56,998 nt of DNA from Alistipes sp. (GTDB taxonomy: Bacteria > Bacteroidota > Bacteroidia > Bacteroidales > Rikenellaceae). This document shows positions 16,512 through 24,783 of this stretch, piece by piece (the stretch's first letter is position 1; every line of letters begins with the position of its first letter). A program made the position numbers and the translations under genes. The DNA is taken from positions 1 to 56,998 of the forward strand of contig JAFTVX010000039.1 in NCBI GenBank assembly GCA_017465575.1, in the 5' to 3' direction. The notes beneath the pieces are model-generated. The model did not search any database and was not told the origin of the DNA. It saw nothing but the letters and a program-made list of their open reading frames with translations.

Positions 16512-17582
16512 TCACGGCTCGAAGTTGCAGCGCAGCATAACCTCCTCGGGTTGGTTAGCCTTTATGCGACCAATCATTCTATCGAGATAGGTCTGGATAT
16601 CGTCGCGCAGGCGCTTATAGAGTGGACACGATGTGTAGTTCTCATTGTCGAGCAAGACATCGCGGATTGAGCGCAGGGTGTTTGTATAGTTTTGGAGCTC
16701 GTTTTTCTTGGCTATGCCCTCGACCTTCGAGGCGTTAATCTTGGCCACGGATAGTTGGCGTAGCTTGTCGCATACAGCGCTCAGCACAGGCATCACAACA
16801 TTATCCATCAGCGTATGTCCGTGCATAAAGAGATAGCAGTTATCTCGCTCAACACCACGCTTTTGTAGCGTACGACCAAAGGCCTCTACATCGTCTATGA
16901 GCGTTGGGTTAGCGCGCTCCAAAGCAAGGCGACGGCGCTCAACATTCTGCCTAAGCCAAGCAAGCGTATTTTCGCCATTGTTGCGGATGTCGGCATAGCC
17001 GAGGCGCACCGAGGCACGAAACTCGGCAAGCGTAAAGATATTCTCCTCCTTGAGTTGTGCCGAGAAGGCGTACCACAAAAATAGGGGGTATATCGTATGC
17101 GAGTATTCAGCAAAGAAGCGTTCGAAATCGAAGATGCGGGTATCGTTCTTCGTAGCCTTGACACAGACATTGCGCAACGAGGGGGCATAACAGAGGTAGT
17201 TCTCGGTGGCGTAGGTGTAGGTGTGGAACATATTCTCCGCCTCGAGAATCTCGCGCGACTGCTCGGTAGAGCCATCAAAGAGGTAGTCGAAGTCGGAGTC
17301 TACGCAGAGCAACACCTCGTCTGCCGAGGTGCGACCAATCATCGACATCAGCACCTTCTTGCCCTTGGGCAGGTCGTCGCGGTTGGGTACCGAGATTTCG
17401 AAGCGCAGGTAGGGGTTGTGGAAATGGTCGAAAATGCCACGCCAGAAGGCTACATCCTCGTAGCCCTCGACATATACACGCACCAAGTAGCGGTCGTCCT
17501 CGGGAGGTAGGATTTCGGGCAGGCGGTCGGGGTTGTATGCCGTAAGGTCGCGCTTCGACCTATGTCGTTTATTCGGTTTCAT
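16512..17582 (-). CDS. DUF4435 protein with TOPRIM-like catalytic core
   Basis: 356 residues. The N-terminal third matches DUF4435: VYVEGYEDVAFWRGIF (Glu39) and LLCVDSDFDYL (Asp95, Asp97, Asp99) reproduce the E...DxD pattern of TOPRIM nucleases and primases, the fold also used by OLD-family enzymes. ATENYLCY is a further family signature. The C-terminal two thirds are helical and charged. Some DUF4435 proteins pair with ABC-type ATPases in defence loci; none is adjacent here. It is divergent from the SUI1 gene over a 70-bp gap, with a -7-like TAACTTTC on the minus strand at 17587-17594. The catalytic residues are seen, the biochemical activity is inference. Confidence 0.82.
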   Translation of the reverse strand: MKPNKRHRSKRDLTAYNPDRLPEILPPEDDRYLVRVYVEGYEDVAFWRGIFDHFHNPYLRFEISVPNRDDLPKGKKVLMSMIGRTSADEVLLCVDSDFDYLFDGSTEQSREILEAENMFHTYTYATENYLCYAPSLRNVCVKATKNDTRIFDFERFFAEYSHTIYPLFLWYAFSAQLKEENIFTLAEFRASVRLGYADIRNNGENTLAWLRQNVERRRLALERANPTLIDDVEAFGRTLQKRGVERDNCYLFMHGHTLMDNVVMPVLSAVCDKLRQLSVAKINASKVEGIAKKNELQNYTNTLRSIRDVLLDNENYTSCPLYKRLRDDIQTYLDRMIGRIKANQPEEVMLRCNFEP

Positions 17583-17607
17583 AGCCGAAAGTTACGAAAA
17601 AAATTTA

Positions 17608-17615
17608 TAACTTTG
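17608..17615 (+). promoter_or_regulatory. Probable -7 element of the SUI1-like gene
   Basis: TAACTTTG 38 bp before the ATG at 17653; no TTTG at the ideal upstream distance. It lies face to face with TAACTTTC of the divergent DUF4435 gene. Confidence 0.45.
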
Positions 17616-17652
17616 TGCATCGACAATCATTTTATACCAAAACTTAGGCACT

Positions 17653-17991
17653 ATGAGCGACTGGAAAGAGCGACTTGGCGTAGTTTTTTCTACAAATCCC
17701 GACTATAAATATGAGACCTCAGCGGAGGCAGAGACCGAGACCCTCGACACATCGAAGCAGAACCTGAAGGTGTGGCTCGACAGGCTCAAGGGTGGGCGTG
17801 TGGCGACCGTGGTGCGTGGCTTTGTGGGTAGCGACGACGACCTATCATCACTCGGCAAGGAGCTTAAGAAGAGTTGTGGCGTGGGTGGCACGGCCAAGGA
17901 TGGCGAGATAATCATCCAGGGCGACCACCGCGACAGAGTCGTAGAGCTGCTCACCAAGGCGGGCTATCGCTGCAAGAAGGCTGGAGGGTAG
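17653..17991 (+). CDS. yciH: SUI1/eIF1-like translation factor (YciH)
   Basis: 112 residues with an SUI1 domain in the C-terminal two thirds: LKVWLDRLKGGRVATVVRGF, LGKELKKSCGVGGTAKDGEI and IQGDHRDRVVELLTKAGY correspond to the conserved core of eIF1/YciH. The family helps start-codon discrimination on the small ribosomal subunit; the bacterial role is not settled. Normal length for the bacterial protein. Monocistronic, followed by a nested repeat. Confidence 0.92.
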   Translation: MSDWKERLGVVFSTNPDYKYETSAEAETETLDTSKQNLKVWLDRLKGGRVATVVRGFVGSDDDLSSLGKELKKSCGVGGTAKDGEIIIQGDHRDRVVELLTKAGYRCKKAGG

Positions 17992-17997
17992 AGAGAG

Positions 17998-18108
17998 TTA
18001 TTAGTTTTTAGTTGTTAGTTTTTAGATATTGAGACCATTAAGACTTTAAGACCGTAAGATATTTTTCTCTTCGTCTTATCGTCTTATTGTCCTATCGTCT
18101 TAAAAAAT
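17998..18108. repeat. Nested inverted repeat before the glutamine synthetase gene
   Basis: TTAGTTTTTAGTTGTTAG units, then GACCATTAAGACTTTAAGAC against CGTCTTATCGTCTTATTGTC and CTATCGTCTTAA. It uses the same TTAGTT and AAGACC modules as 16318-16506. Confidence 0.6.
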
Positions 18109-18131
18109 CTCGTTGCCTCCTCGTAATTTTT

Positions 18132-18162
18132 TTTGATTTTATTTTTTATTTTTATATCTTTG
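18132..18162 (+). promoter_or_regulatory. Promoter of the glutamine synthetase gene
   Basis: TTTG (18132-18135), exactly 19 bp, TATCTTTG (18155-18162); 25 bp before the start codon. Confidence 0.75.
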
Positions 18163-18187
18163 AGGGTTCAAAAAAATCTAAACGATT

Positions 18188-19690
18188 ATGAGTAGAGAGT
18201 TAGAACTTAATGCCAACAAGGTGGTTGCCTATCTTGGCAAGGCTGCCTCGGAGTTTACCAAGGCCGACATCGTGCGCTACATCACCGAGAACGAGATTCG
18301 TATGGTCAACTTTATGTATCCCGCGGGTGATGGTCGCCTCAAGACCCTAAATTTTGTTATCAACAACGCAGCATACCTCGATGCCATACTCACCTGTGGT
18401 GAGCGTGTCGATGGCTCGAGCCTCTTCCCCTTTATCGAGGCGGGCAGCAGCGACCTCTATGTAGTACCTCGCTTTGCCACCGCCTTCCTCGACCCCTTTG
18501 CCGAGATTCCTACACTCTCGATGCTCTGCTCGTTCTTCAACAAGGATGGCGAGCCCTTGGCATCGGCACCCCGCTACACACTTCTTAAGGCACTCAACGC
18601 CTTCGAGGAGGTTACGGGTATGCAGTTTGAGGCTATGGGCGAGTTGGAGTACTATGTGATTGCCCCCGACGAGGGTCTCTTCCCCGCCACCGACCAAAAG
18701 GGCTACCACGAGTCGGCACCCTATGCCAAGTTCAACGAGTTCCGCCAGGAGTGTATGGCATATATCGCACAGGCGGGCGGACAGATTAAGTATGGTCACT
18801 CGGAGGTGGGTAACTTCACCATCGACGGCAAGATATATGAGCAGAACGAGATAGAGTTCCTCCCCGTGGCGGCTGCCAATGCTGCCGACCAGCTCGTTAT
18901 CGCCAAGTGGATTATCCGCAACCTCGCCTACCGCTATGGTTTCGACATAACATTTGCACCAAAGATTACTGCTGGCAAGGCTGGCTCGGGATTGCACATC
19001 CATATGCGCATCACGAAGGATGGCAAGAATATGATGTTGGAGAATGGTGTGCTCTCAACTACCGCACGCCGTGCTATCGCCGGTATGATGGAGCTTGCTC
19101 CCTCGATTACCGCCTTTGGCAACCTCAACCCCACATCATACTTCCGCCTTGTGCCACATCAGGAGGCACCTACGAATGTTTGCTGGGGCGACCGCAACCG
19201 TTCGGTATTGGTGCGTGTGCCTCTGGGCTGGGCAGCAAAGAGCGATATGTCGCAGATTGCCAATCCGTTGGAGCCATTGTCGAACTACGACACCACACAG
19301 AAGCAGACCGTCGAGATGCGCTCTCCCGACGGCTCGGCAGATGTCTACGAGCTTATCGCAGGCCTGGCCGTTGCTTGCCGCTATGGCTTCGAGTTGGATA
19401 ACGCCCTCGAGATTGCCGAGCGCACCTATGTAAATGTCAATATCCACAAGAAGGAGAATGCCGACAAGCTCAAGGATTTGGCGCAGTTGCCCGATAGCTG
19501 TGCTGCCTCGGCAGACTGCCTTGAGAGCCAGCGCTCGATATTCGAGGCACGCGGCGTATTCAGCCCCGCGATGATTGACGGCATCATCAAGCTCTTGCGC
19601 TCGTACGACGACCGCACCCTAAGAGAGGATATCGGCAACGACCGCGAGCAGATGCTTGCACTCGTTCGCAAATACTTCCACTGCGGATAA
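18188..19690 (+). CDS. Glutamine synthetase family protein (about 500 residues)
   Basis: ATP-dependent ligation of ammonia to glutamate or a related acid. 500 residues with the beta-grasp N-domain and catalytic barrel. Recognisable active-site blocks: MGELEYYVI, NEIEFLPVAAANAADQLVIA, GSGLHIHMRI (the ammonia/ATP-site His loop), AFGNLNPTSYFRLVPHQEAP and WGDRNRSVLVRVP (arginine for the gamma-carboxylate). It is far shorter than the type III GlnN enzymes (over 700 residues) also used by Bacteroidales, and the adenylylation-site tyrosine loop of enteric GlnA is not evident. Whether it is the main ammonia-assimilating enzyme or a gamma-glutamyl ligase relative is uncertain. Own promoter (18132-18162) and terminator (19711-19744). 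Confidence 0.88.
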   Translation: MSRELELNANKVVAYLGKAASEFTKADIVRYITENEIRMVNFMYPAGDGRLKTLNFVINNAAYLDAILTCGERVDGSSLFPFIEAGSSDLYVVPRFATAFLDPFAEIPTLSMLCSFFNKDGEPLASAPRYTLLKALNAFEEVTGMQFEAMGELEYYVIAPDEGLFPATDQKGYHESAPYAKFNEFRQECMAYIAQAGGQIKYGHSEVGNFTIDGKIYEQNEIEFLPVAAANAADQLVIAKWIIRNLAYRYGFDITFAPKITAGKAGSGLHIHMRITKDGKNMMLENGVLSTTARRAIAGMMELAPSITAFGNLNPTSYFRLVPHQEAPTNVCWGDRNRSVLVRVPLGWAAKSDMSQIANPLEPLSNYDTTQKQTVEMRSPDGSADVYELIAGLAVACRYGFELDNALEIAERTYVNVNIHKKENADKLKDLAQLPDSCAASADCLESQRSIFEARGVFSPAMIDGIIKLLRSYDDRTLREDIGNDREQMLALVRKYFHCG

Positions 19691-19710
19691 AATCTAATAA
19701 ATGTAAAAAA

Positions 19711-19744
19711 GGAGCAAAGTCCACGGTGGCTTTGCTCCTTTTTT
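19711..19744. terminator. Bidirectional intrinsic terminator
   Basis: GGAGCAAAG pairs with CTTTGCTCC; A6 on the left and T6 on the right let it serve both the glutamine synthetase gene and the convergent lipoprotein gene. Confidence 0.85.
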
Positions 19745-19745
19745 G

Positions 19746-21722
19746 CTATCTAATAGGCAAGATTGGTATAATCTCGATTGTCGGATTATCTCTATCTTCG
19801 GGCGATAACACGCTCTTAAACTCGTTGAAGATTATAGTTCCCGAGCGCGTTTGGCCATTCATGCGGTCGAGAACTTCGGCAAGCTCGCTTGGGTCGCGGT
19901 TATCCTCCATGCTGAAGGTAAAGGGGTCGGTTTTATATACCTCCGAGAGATTACCCCTCTGGTCCATAAGACGGCAGAGCACAACCATATCCTCGGCATA
20001 TGACACAAAGAATGTCTGTAGTTTTGTCGATGGCAGACGCATCAGCTCCCTATATAGATACTCCTCGGGGTATTGTTCAAACATACTTGTTTCGAGCAAC
20101 CCGATATATATCTTATATGGTTCACCCGAGGTCTCTACCTCGGCCCAACAGACTCCAGCCATAAACTCTGGTATCTCCAAATATGATGGGTGAACATACT
20201 TGCTATCATACTCATACAACTCATGCAGAGAGTAGGGGCCACCGATAGTGATATTCTCCACCGCTACGGCGCAAGGCTCGGCAGGGCCAGTCATAAACTC
20301 AAAGGTCATAAGGTCGGTGGTAACCATATTGCCGTGAGTACCTACCACAAACAACACATACTCGGTCTCGGGCAGTAGGTTGAGCGCCTCACCGCTATAC
20401 TCGCCATAGATAACACCATTCACGGGGTCGACATATTGTGTCAGCGAACCAATAATAGAGGACTCGGGCGTAGCATCGACAATCGACTTCTCGATAATGG
20501 CTGCAACATAGCTATCCTCGTTGTTTGAGGGGGTTATATCGAAGCGCGCCATACAAGCATAAACCTCCGTAAACTCAACATCAACCGTAAGGTCGGCACG
20601 CTCTACCTCTGTGGTCTGGAAGTGTTGGATGTGAAGTGGCGAAACAACCTGTGGCGCACCCTCAACCATATCTATGGCATAGGTAACCAAAACATAATCC
20701 TCCAAAGCATAGAGCACATGTTCCGTGGTTGTACGACCTCGTGAGCAGTAGAGGCTGAGGAACTCCTCGGTAGCCATACCGTCGTTGATGACACGGCGGT
20801 GGTACTCGTTGTACCAGTTCTTTGCCCACTCACGGTGCAACTCATCATCTACGACGGTCGAGGGCGGAAAGTAATAATTGGAACGGTTCTTCGACACGAG
20901 GTTGTAGGCATAGTAACCATCCCAATCGCCGGGGTCTATGGTAAGCTCTATATCGGCACCCGACACCTCGATAGTGCTACTTAGCGTAATATCGCGCTTT
21001 TCGGGAATCTTGCAGTAGAAGGACTTGTAGTATATAGGCGTAATAAGCTCATAATCACCACTATCCTCGTCGTATGAGATGCCGAAAGCTCCGAAGTTCA
21101 TCATATAGCCAGGAAGCAAATCATCGTAGTCGTACTCCACCGAACCATAGCCGCCTAAGTTGTTCTGCACCAAATACTCCACGAACGATATACCCTGCTT
21201 CTCGGCACTCCTTAGTCGCTCGTTAACCATTCGACGAACTATATAATCCCAGTCGTTAATATCCTCCTCTATATACTCGTTACTATCCATAAAAGTTACA
21301 AGGAGCATATCACTACGCTTGGCTTTGGCCTTGGCCTTACAGCATCGTGTTGTAACATTGCTTACCGAAACCTCGATTTGTTGCTTGCCCTTATATGCCG
21401 CCTGGCTCACAGTAACATAGGCACTGGCACCACTCCTCGGGTTCTCGAAATATATCTTCGTCTCGCGCTTCTTGCCGAAGTTCTTGTCGACACTAATCGT
21501 TAGCGACGACCTCGATTGCTTAACCTTCGTAGCCCAACTGTTGCCAAACGAAATGCGCGGCTCACGATACTCGCCATCCATAGCATAGCTAATCGTTATC
21601 TCGCCACCATCGAAATCTACCTCATAGACCTTGCGGTCGAAGGTAAAGCCATTGGAATGAAACTCCTTCTGACACGAGAGTATCGCCAGCGATATTGCAA
21701 AAAGAAAAAACAGCCGTTTCAT
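19746..21722 (-). CDS. BACON-domain surface lipoprotein
   Basis: 658 residues. Lipoprotein signal with Cys17 after AISLAILS. Residues about 25-110 (FDRKVYEVDFDGGEITISYA...SGASAYVTVSQAAY) match a BACON domain, an Ig-like module of Bacteroidetes cell-surface proteins. The rest contains two or three Fn3-like beta segments (DLTVDVEFTEVYACMARFDI, LLPETEYVLFVVGTHGNMVT) seen in repeat lipoproteins of unknown substrate. Probably exposed on the outer membrane. It is the second gene of a two-gene unit with the fimbrial-anchor-like lipoprotein, 23 bp apart. No enzymatic motif is recognised. Confidence 0.8.
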   Translation of the reverse strand: MKRLFFLFAISLAILSCQKEFHSNGFTFDRKVYEVDFDGGEITISYAMDGEYREPRISFGNSWATKVKQSRSSLTISVDKNFGKKRETKIYFENPRSGASAYVTVSQAAYKGKQQIEVSVSNVTTRCCKAKAKAKRSDMLLVTFMDSNEYIEEDINDWDYIVRRMVNERLRSAEKQGISFVEYLVQNNLGGYGSVEYDYDDLLPGYMMNFGAFGISYDEDSGDYELITPIYYKSFYCKIPEKRDITLSSTIEVSGADIELTIDPGDWDGYYAYNLVSKNRSNYYFPPSTVVDDELHREWAKNWYNEYHRRVINDGMATEEFLSLYCSRGRTTTEHVLYALEDYVLVTYAIDMVEGAPQVVSPLHIQHFQTTEVERADLTVDVEFTEVYACMARFDITPSNNEDSYVAAIIEKSIVDATPESSIIGSLTQYVDPVNGVIYGEYSGEALNLLPETEYVLFVVGTHGNMVTTDLMTFEFMTGPAEPCAVAVENITIGGPYSLHELYEYDSKYVHPSYLEIPEFMAGVCWAEVETSGEPYKIYIGLLETSMFEQYPEEYLYRELMRLPSTKLQTFFVSYAEDMVVLCRLMDQRGNLSEVYKTDPFTFSMEDNRDPSELAEVLDRMNGQTRSGTIIFNEFKSVLSPEDRDNPTIEIIPILPIR

Positions 21723-21745
21723 AGCATACCAGTTTGTTAATCAAG

Positions 21746-22669
21746 TTAATATGTGCATTCTGTATTATAGGCACTTAGGTAGTAATCCGACACTTGGAAA
21801 CTATCTTCGGGCAAAACAATAGTAGTCAAGAAGTCGTTGTGCAATTGCGCATAGATTTTTGAGTATTTTGCTATAACTTCACCATTTGCATCTTTAAGCG
21901 TAATTTGCATCTTATGCTCTCGCGAGTGAGTCTGCATATGGTCGTCAATCACCAAATAGGCTGTTGCCAAACAGCGAGGCTCATCGGGTAGAGATGCCTT
22001 TTCACCCTCAATTATTACATTATCATACCTAACATTCTCCATCGTCTTGGTATTCAACCCCGTAGCTATCGTATTGTGGTCTATCACAATTGTTGCAACC
22101 TTCGCTGCCAACTCCTCATCTTCGGTTACTATGCGATACTTTGTCGTTGCACGATGCATAGCGCCATTGCTATCCACAAGCTTGCCATTCTTAATGCGAG
22201 CCGAAAAGGCGTAGGCAGCGTAGCTATCGTCGTTAATGGCATAATCACGCTGAATTGCGCACGCCAAAGACTCCTGAGTATTGTAGTGGAAATCTCCACC
22301 ATAGGGTATGATGTAGTCTGCCCAACCATACAAAAAGTACTCGCCATCACTCGGCAGCTCATCAATATTGAATATTGTCGAATCGCTATACACCTGTCTG
22401 CTCGTATAGTAGTAATCCGACCCAACTTTTTTGCATACCCACAACTTAAGACGCAAATCATACATCTCCCTATCGATATTAGAGGCATAGTTGCACGAGG
22501 TCATTGCAACCGGCAGCAACTCATCAATATAGAGCTGTATTGTTGCATCACCATAAAAATTAGGAAAATGATTCTCGTCGTTGCTGCACGACAACGCCGC
22601 AACTGCAACGCCAAGTAACAAAACAACTCGTTTAGCAAAGTTTGGAAGATACCATCTCATAGGATTCAA
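21746..22669 (-). CDS. Fimbrillin-anchor-like lipoprotein (DUF6562/Mfa2-FimB type)
   Basis: 307 residues with a lipoprotein signal (VVLLLGVAVAALSC, Cys28). The pattern GEYFLYGWADYIIPYGGDFH followed by YNT and NDDSYAAYAFS resembles DUF6562, and the two-domain length with many beta strands fits FimB/Mfa2-type anchors, which hold and limit fimbriae at the outer membrane. No major fimbrillin gene is adjacent, so a role in fimbriae is inference; a general cell-surface adhesin is the alternative. It heads a two-gene unit with the BACON lipoprotein and has a clean promoter (22695-22725). Confidence 0.7.
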   Translation of the reverse strand: MNPMRWYLPNFAKRVVLLLGVAVAALSCSNDENHFPNFYGDATIQLYIDELLPVAMTSCNYASNIDREMYDLRLKLWVCKKVGSDYYYTSRQVYSDSTIFNIDELPSDGEYFLYGWADYIIPYGGDFHYNTQESLACAIQRDYAINDDSYAAYAFSARIKNGKLVDSNGAMHRATTKYRIVTEDEELAAKVATIVIDHNTIATGLNTKTMENVRYDNVIIEGEKASLPDEPRCLATAYLVIDDHMQTHSREHKMQITLKDANGEVIAKYSKIYAQLHNDFLTTIVLPEDSFQVSDYYLSAYNTECTY

Positions 22670-22694
22670 TTTTTTGGAGTAATTATTTCTATTG

Positions 22695-22725
22695 CAAAAT
22701 TACCTATTACGGCACTGATTGCAAA
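22695..22725 (-). promoter_or_regulatory. Promoter of the two-lipoprotein unit
   Basis: Minus strand: TTTG (22722-22725), exactly 19 bp, TAATTTTG (22695-22702), 25 bp before the start codon. Confidence 0.75.
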
Positions 22726-22820
22726 ATTTTTAGGCTAAAATGTTTTCCTATTTTGCCTTTGTATATCGCTAATATTCAGCTGTTTACAAACCACTAAAAT
22801 TAAAAATTTTCCACCCCACT

Positions 22821-22887
22821 GATTATCAATGAGTTACACACGCCAAGATAAAACACCTTACGATTATTTTTTAGTTCATTGATAATC
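22821..22887. repeat. Perfect 12-bp inverted repeat GATTATCAATGA
   Basis: GATTATCAATGA (22821-22832) faces TCATTGATAATC (22876-22887). The same word family (TTATCAATGATTA) recurs near 770-785 and on both sides of the GT-rich satellite at 35.8-36.2 kb. Confidence 0.6.
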
Positions 22888-22939
22888 AACTCATTAAGGT
22901 ATTACAGATGAGTGGGTTCTATTTGCTAGCGGGCAGGGG

Positions 22940-23115
22940 GGGGCAGAGAGCAGAGAGCAAAGAGCAAAGTTCAAAGAACAAAGAGAAGAAAGATTTCTTT
23001 AAGACGATAGGATTTTAAGACTATAAGACGAAAAGAAAGAGTCATATGGTCTTTCGGTCTTAATGGTCTTAAATAAAAACTCTTTGCTCTTTGCTCTTTG
23101 CTCTTTGCTCTCGCT
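22940..23115. repeat. Nested inverted repeat before lipA
   Basis: Outer arms are AGAGCAAAGAGCAAAG-type (22951-22985) against CTCTTTGCTCTTTGCTCTTT (23081-23110). Inner arms are TTTAAGACGATAGG and TAAGACTATAAGACG against GGTCTTTCGGTCTTAATGGT. It has the same module order, outside to inside, as 31354-31520. Confidence 0.65.
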
Positions 23116-23148
23116 TTTCCTGCTCGCTCGAAAAAAAAGCGAGAAAAT

Positions 23149-23179
23149 TTTGCAAAAATTGATTTTTTTTGTACTTTTG
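23149..23179 (+). promoter_or_regulatory. Promoter of lipA-lipB(-recJ)
   Basis: TTTG (23149-23152), exactly 19 bp, TACTTTTG (23172-23179), about 28 bp before the chosen lipA start. An in-frame ATG at 23169 overlaps the -7 element and cannot be on the mRNA, which decides the start at 23208. Confidence 0.8.
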
Positions 23180-23207
23180 CATCAATTGGAAAAAAGTGAA
23201 CTTAGAA

Positions 23208-24098
23208 ATGCCGAAGAAGAGTGAAAGATACGAGTATCTGAGGAAGCCTGAGTGGCTGAAAATCAGCCTACGAAGCACCGCCGATACTGCCGAGGTCGAG
23301 CACATCGTCGAGGGGCGCTGCCTGCATACTATTTGCAGTAGCGGTATGTGTCCCAACAAGGCGGAGTGCTGGAGTAGGCGTACAGCGACCTTTATGATTC
23401 TTGGCGACATCTGTACCCGTAACTGCCGTTTCTGCGCTACCGCAACTGGTCGTCCGCTACCACCCGACGAGGAGGAGCCACAGAAGGTTGCCGAGTCAGT
23501 AAGGCTCATGGGTCTGAAGCATGTAGTTGTTACATCTGTTACACGCGACGATCTCGACGATCATGGCGCAGCAATCTGGGCGCGCACAGTCGAGGCTATC
23601 CGTCGTGAGGTGCCCGATGCAACGATAGAACTCCTTATTTCCGATATGGATGCCCGCCCCGAGCTTATCGATGTGGTGTTGGCATCGCGTCCCGACATCG
23701 TGGGACACAACATCGAAACCGTCGAGCGACTGACTCCCGAGGTGCGTTCACGCGCCAAGTATCGCACATCGCTTCAAACATTGAAGCATATTGCCGATAG
23801 CGGAGCAGTGGCAAAGAGCGGCCTTATGGTCGGTCTGGGCGAGAGCGAAGAGGAGGTGCTAACAACACTACACGACCTGCGCGAGGCGGGCGTAAAGATT
23901 GTTACCCTCGGTCAGTACCTTCAACCCACTAAGGAGCACTATCCCGTCAGGGCATACATCACTCCCCAAAAGTTTGAAGAGTACCGTCTGAAAGCTCTCG
24001 AGATGGGTTTCGCCTATTGTGCGAGTGCACCCTTGGTGCGTTCGTCATACTTGGCAGATGCCGCACTTGAAGCCGTAAGAGAGGTATGCAAAAAGTAG
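23208..24098 (+). CDS. lipA: Lipoyl synthase (radical SAM)
   Basis: Inserts two sulfur atoms into octanoyl-protein to make lipoyl groups of 2-oxoacid dehydrogenases and glycine cleavage H protein. 296 residues from the ATG at 23208. The auxiliary cluster motif C-x4-C-x5-C is Cys43, Cys48, Cys54 (CSSGMCPNKAEC); the radical SAM motif C-x3-C-x2-C is Cys69, Cys73, Cys76 (CTRNCRFC); the C-terminal RSSY serine, ligand of the auxiliary cluster, is present. It overlaps lipB by 13 bp and has its own promoter. Complete and typical. Confidence 0.97.
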   Translation: MPKKSERYEYLRKPEWLKISLRSTADTAEVEHIVEGRCLHTICSSGMCPNKAECWSRRTATFMILGDICTRNCRFCATATGRPLPPDEEEPQKVAESVRLMGLKHVVVTSVTRDDLDDHGAAIWARTVEAIRREVPDATIELLISDMDARPELIDVVLASRPDIVGHNIETVERLTPEVRSRAKYRTSLQTLKHIADSGAVAKSGLMVGLGESEEEVLTTLHDLREAGVKIVTLGQYLQPTKEHYPVRAYITPQKFEEYRLKALEMGFAYCASAPLVRSSYLADAALEAVREVCKK

Positions 24099-24775
24099 AG
24101 CTAAGAGATTTACAGCAAATGGCGTATAGCGAATGTTGGGATTTACAGCGTTCGCTCTTCGATGCGTTGTGCTCGAAGAAGGCGTCAAAAACTATCTCGC
24201 CCGACGACCCCTCAGGCACAATTCTTTTAGTCGAGCATCCCGCAGTATATACCTTAGGCAAGAGTGGCAACGAGTCGAATATGCTCGTTAGCGAGGAGTA
24301 CCTCAAGTCGCTCGGTGCCGAGTTTTATCATATCGACCGTGGTGGTGATATCACCTTCCACGGCCCTGGACAGCTTGTATGCTACCCTATCATCGACCTC
24401 GATGCAATAGGTTTGGGCATTAGGCGTTATATTGATGCTTTGGAGCAGTCGGTTATCGACCTTGCCGCGGAGTATGGCATCGAGGCACACCGTTCGGAGG
24501 GTGCTTCGGGCGTATGGATTACCCGCCCAGGCAACCGCTTGGAGAAGTTATGCGCTATCGGCGTGCGTGCCTCACACGGCGTTACGATGCACGGCTTGGC
24601 GATGAATGTCTCGACCGACTTGCAGTGGTTCCACAACATCAACCCTTGTGGTTTTATCGACCGTGGCGTATGCTCGCTCACTACCCTCACGGGTCGCGAA
24701 GTTACGATGGAGGAGGTAAAGCCCAAGTTTGTAGACTACCTAACGAAAAATTTAAATGTTAAAATATATAAATAG
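24086..24775 (+). CDS. lipB: Octanoyltransferase
   Basis: Transfers octanoyl from acyl-carrier protein to lipoyl-domain lysines, supplying the substrate of LipA. 229 residues. The family's RGGDITFHGPGQLVCYPI block (about 85-102) is present; catalytic Lys154 (KLCAIGVR) and Cys188 (NPCGFIDRG) correspond to Lys135 and Cys169 of the E. coli enzyme. It starts inside the lipA end, so the pair is co-translated; recJ follows 8 bp later. Confidence 0.96.
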   Translation: MQKVELRDLQQMAYSECWDLQRSLFDALCSKKASKTISPDDPSGTILLVEHPAVYTLGKSGNESNMLVSEEYLKSLGAEFYHIDRGGDITFHGPGQLVCYPIIDLDAIGLGIRRYIDALEQSVIDLAAEYGIEAHRSEGASGVWITRPGNRLEKLCAIGVRASHGVTMHGLAMNVSTDLQWFHNINPCGFIDRGVCSLTTLTGREVTMEEVKPKFVDYLTKNLNVKIYK

Positions 24776-24783
24776 TACAAATT

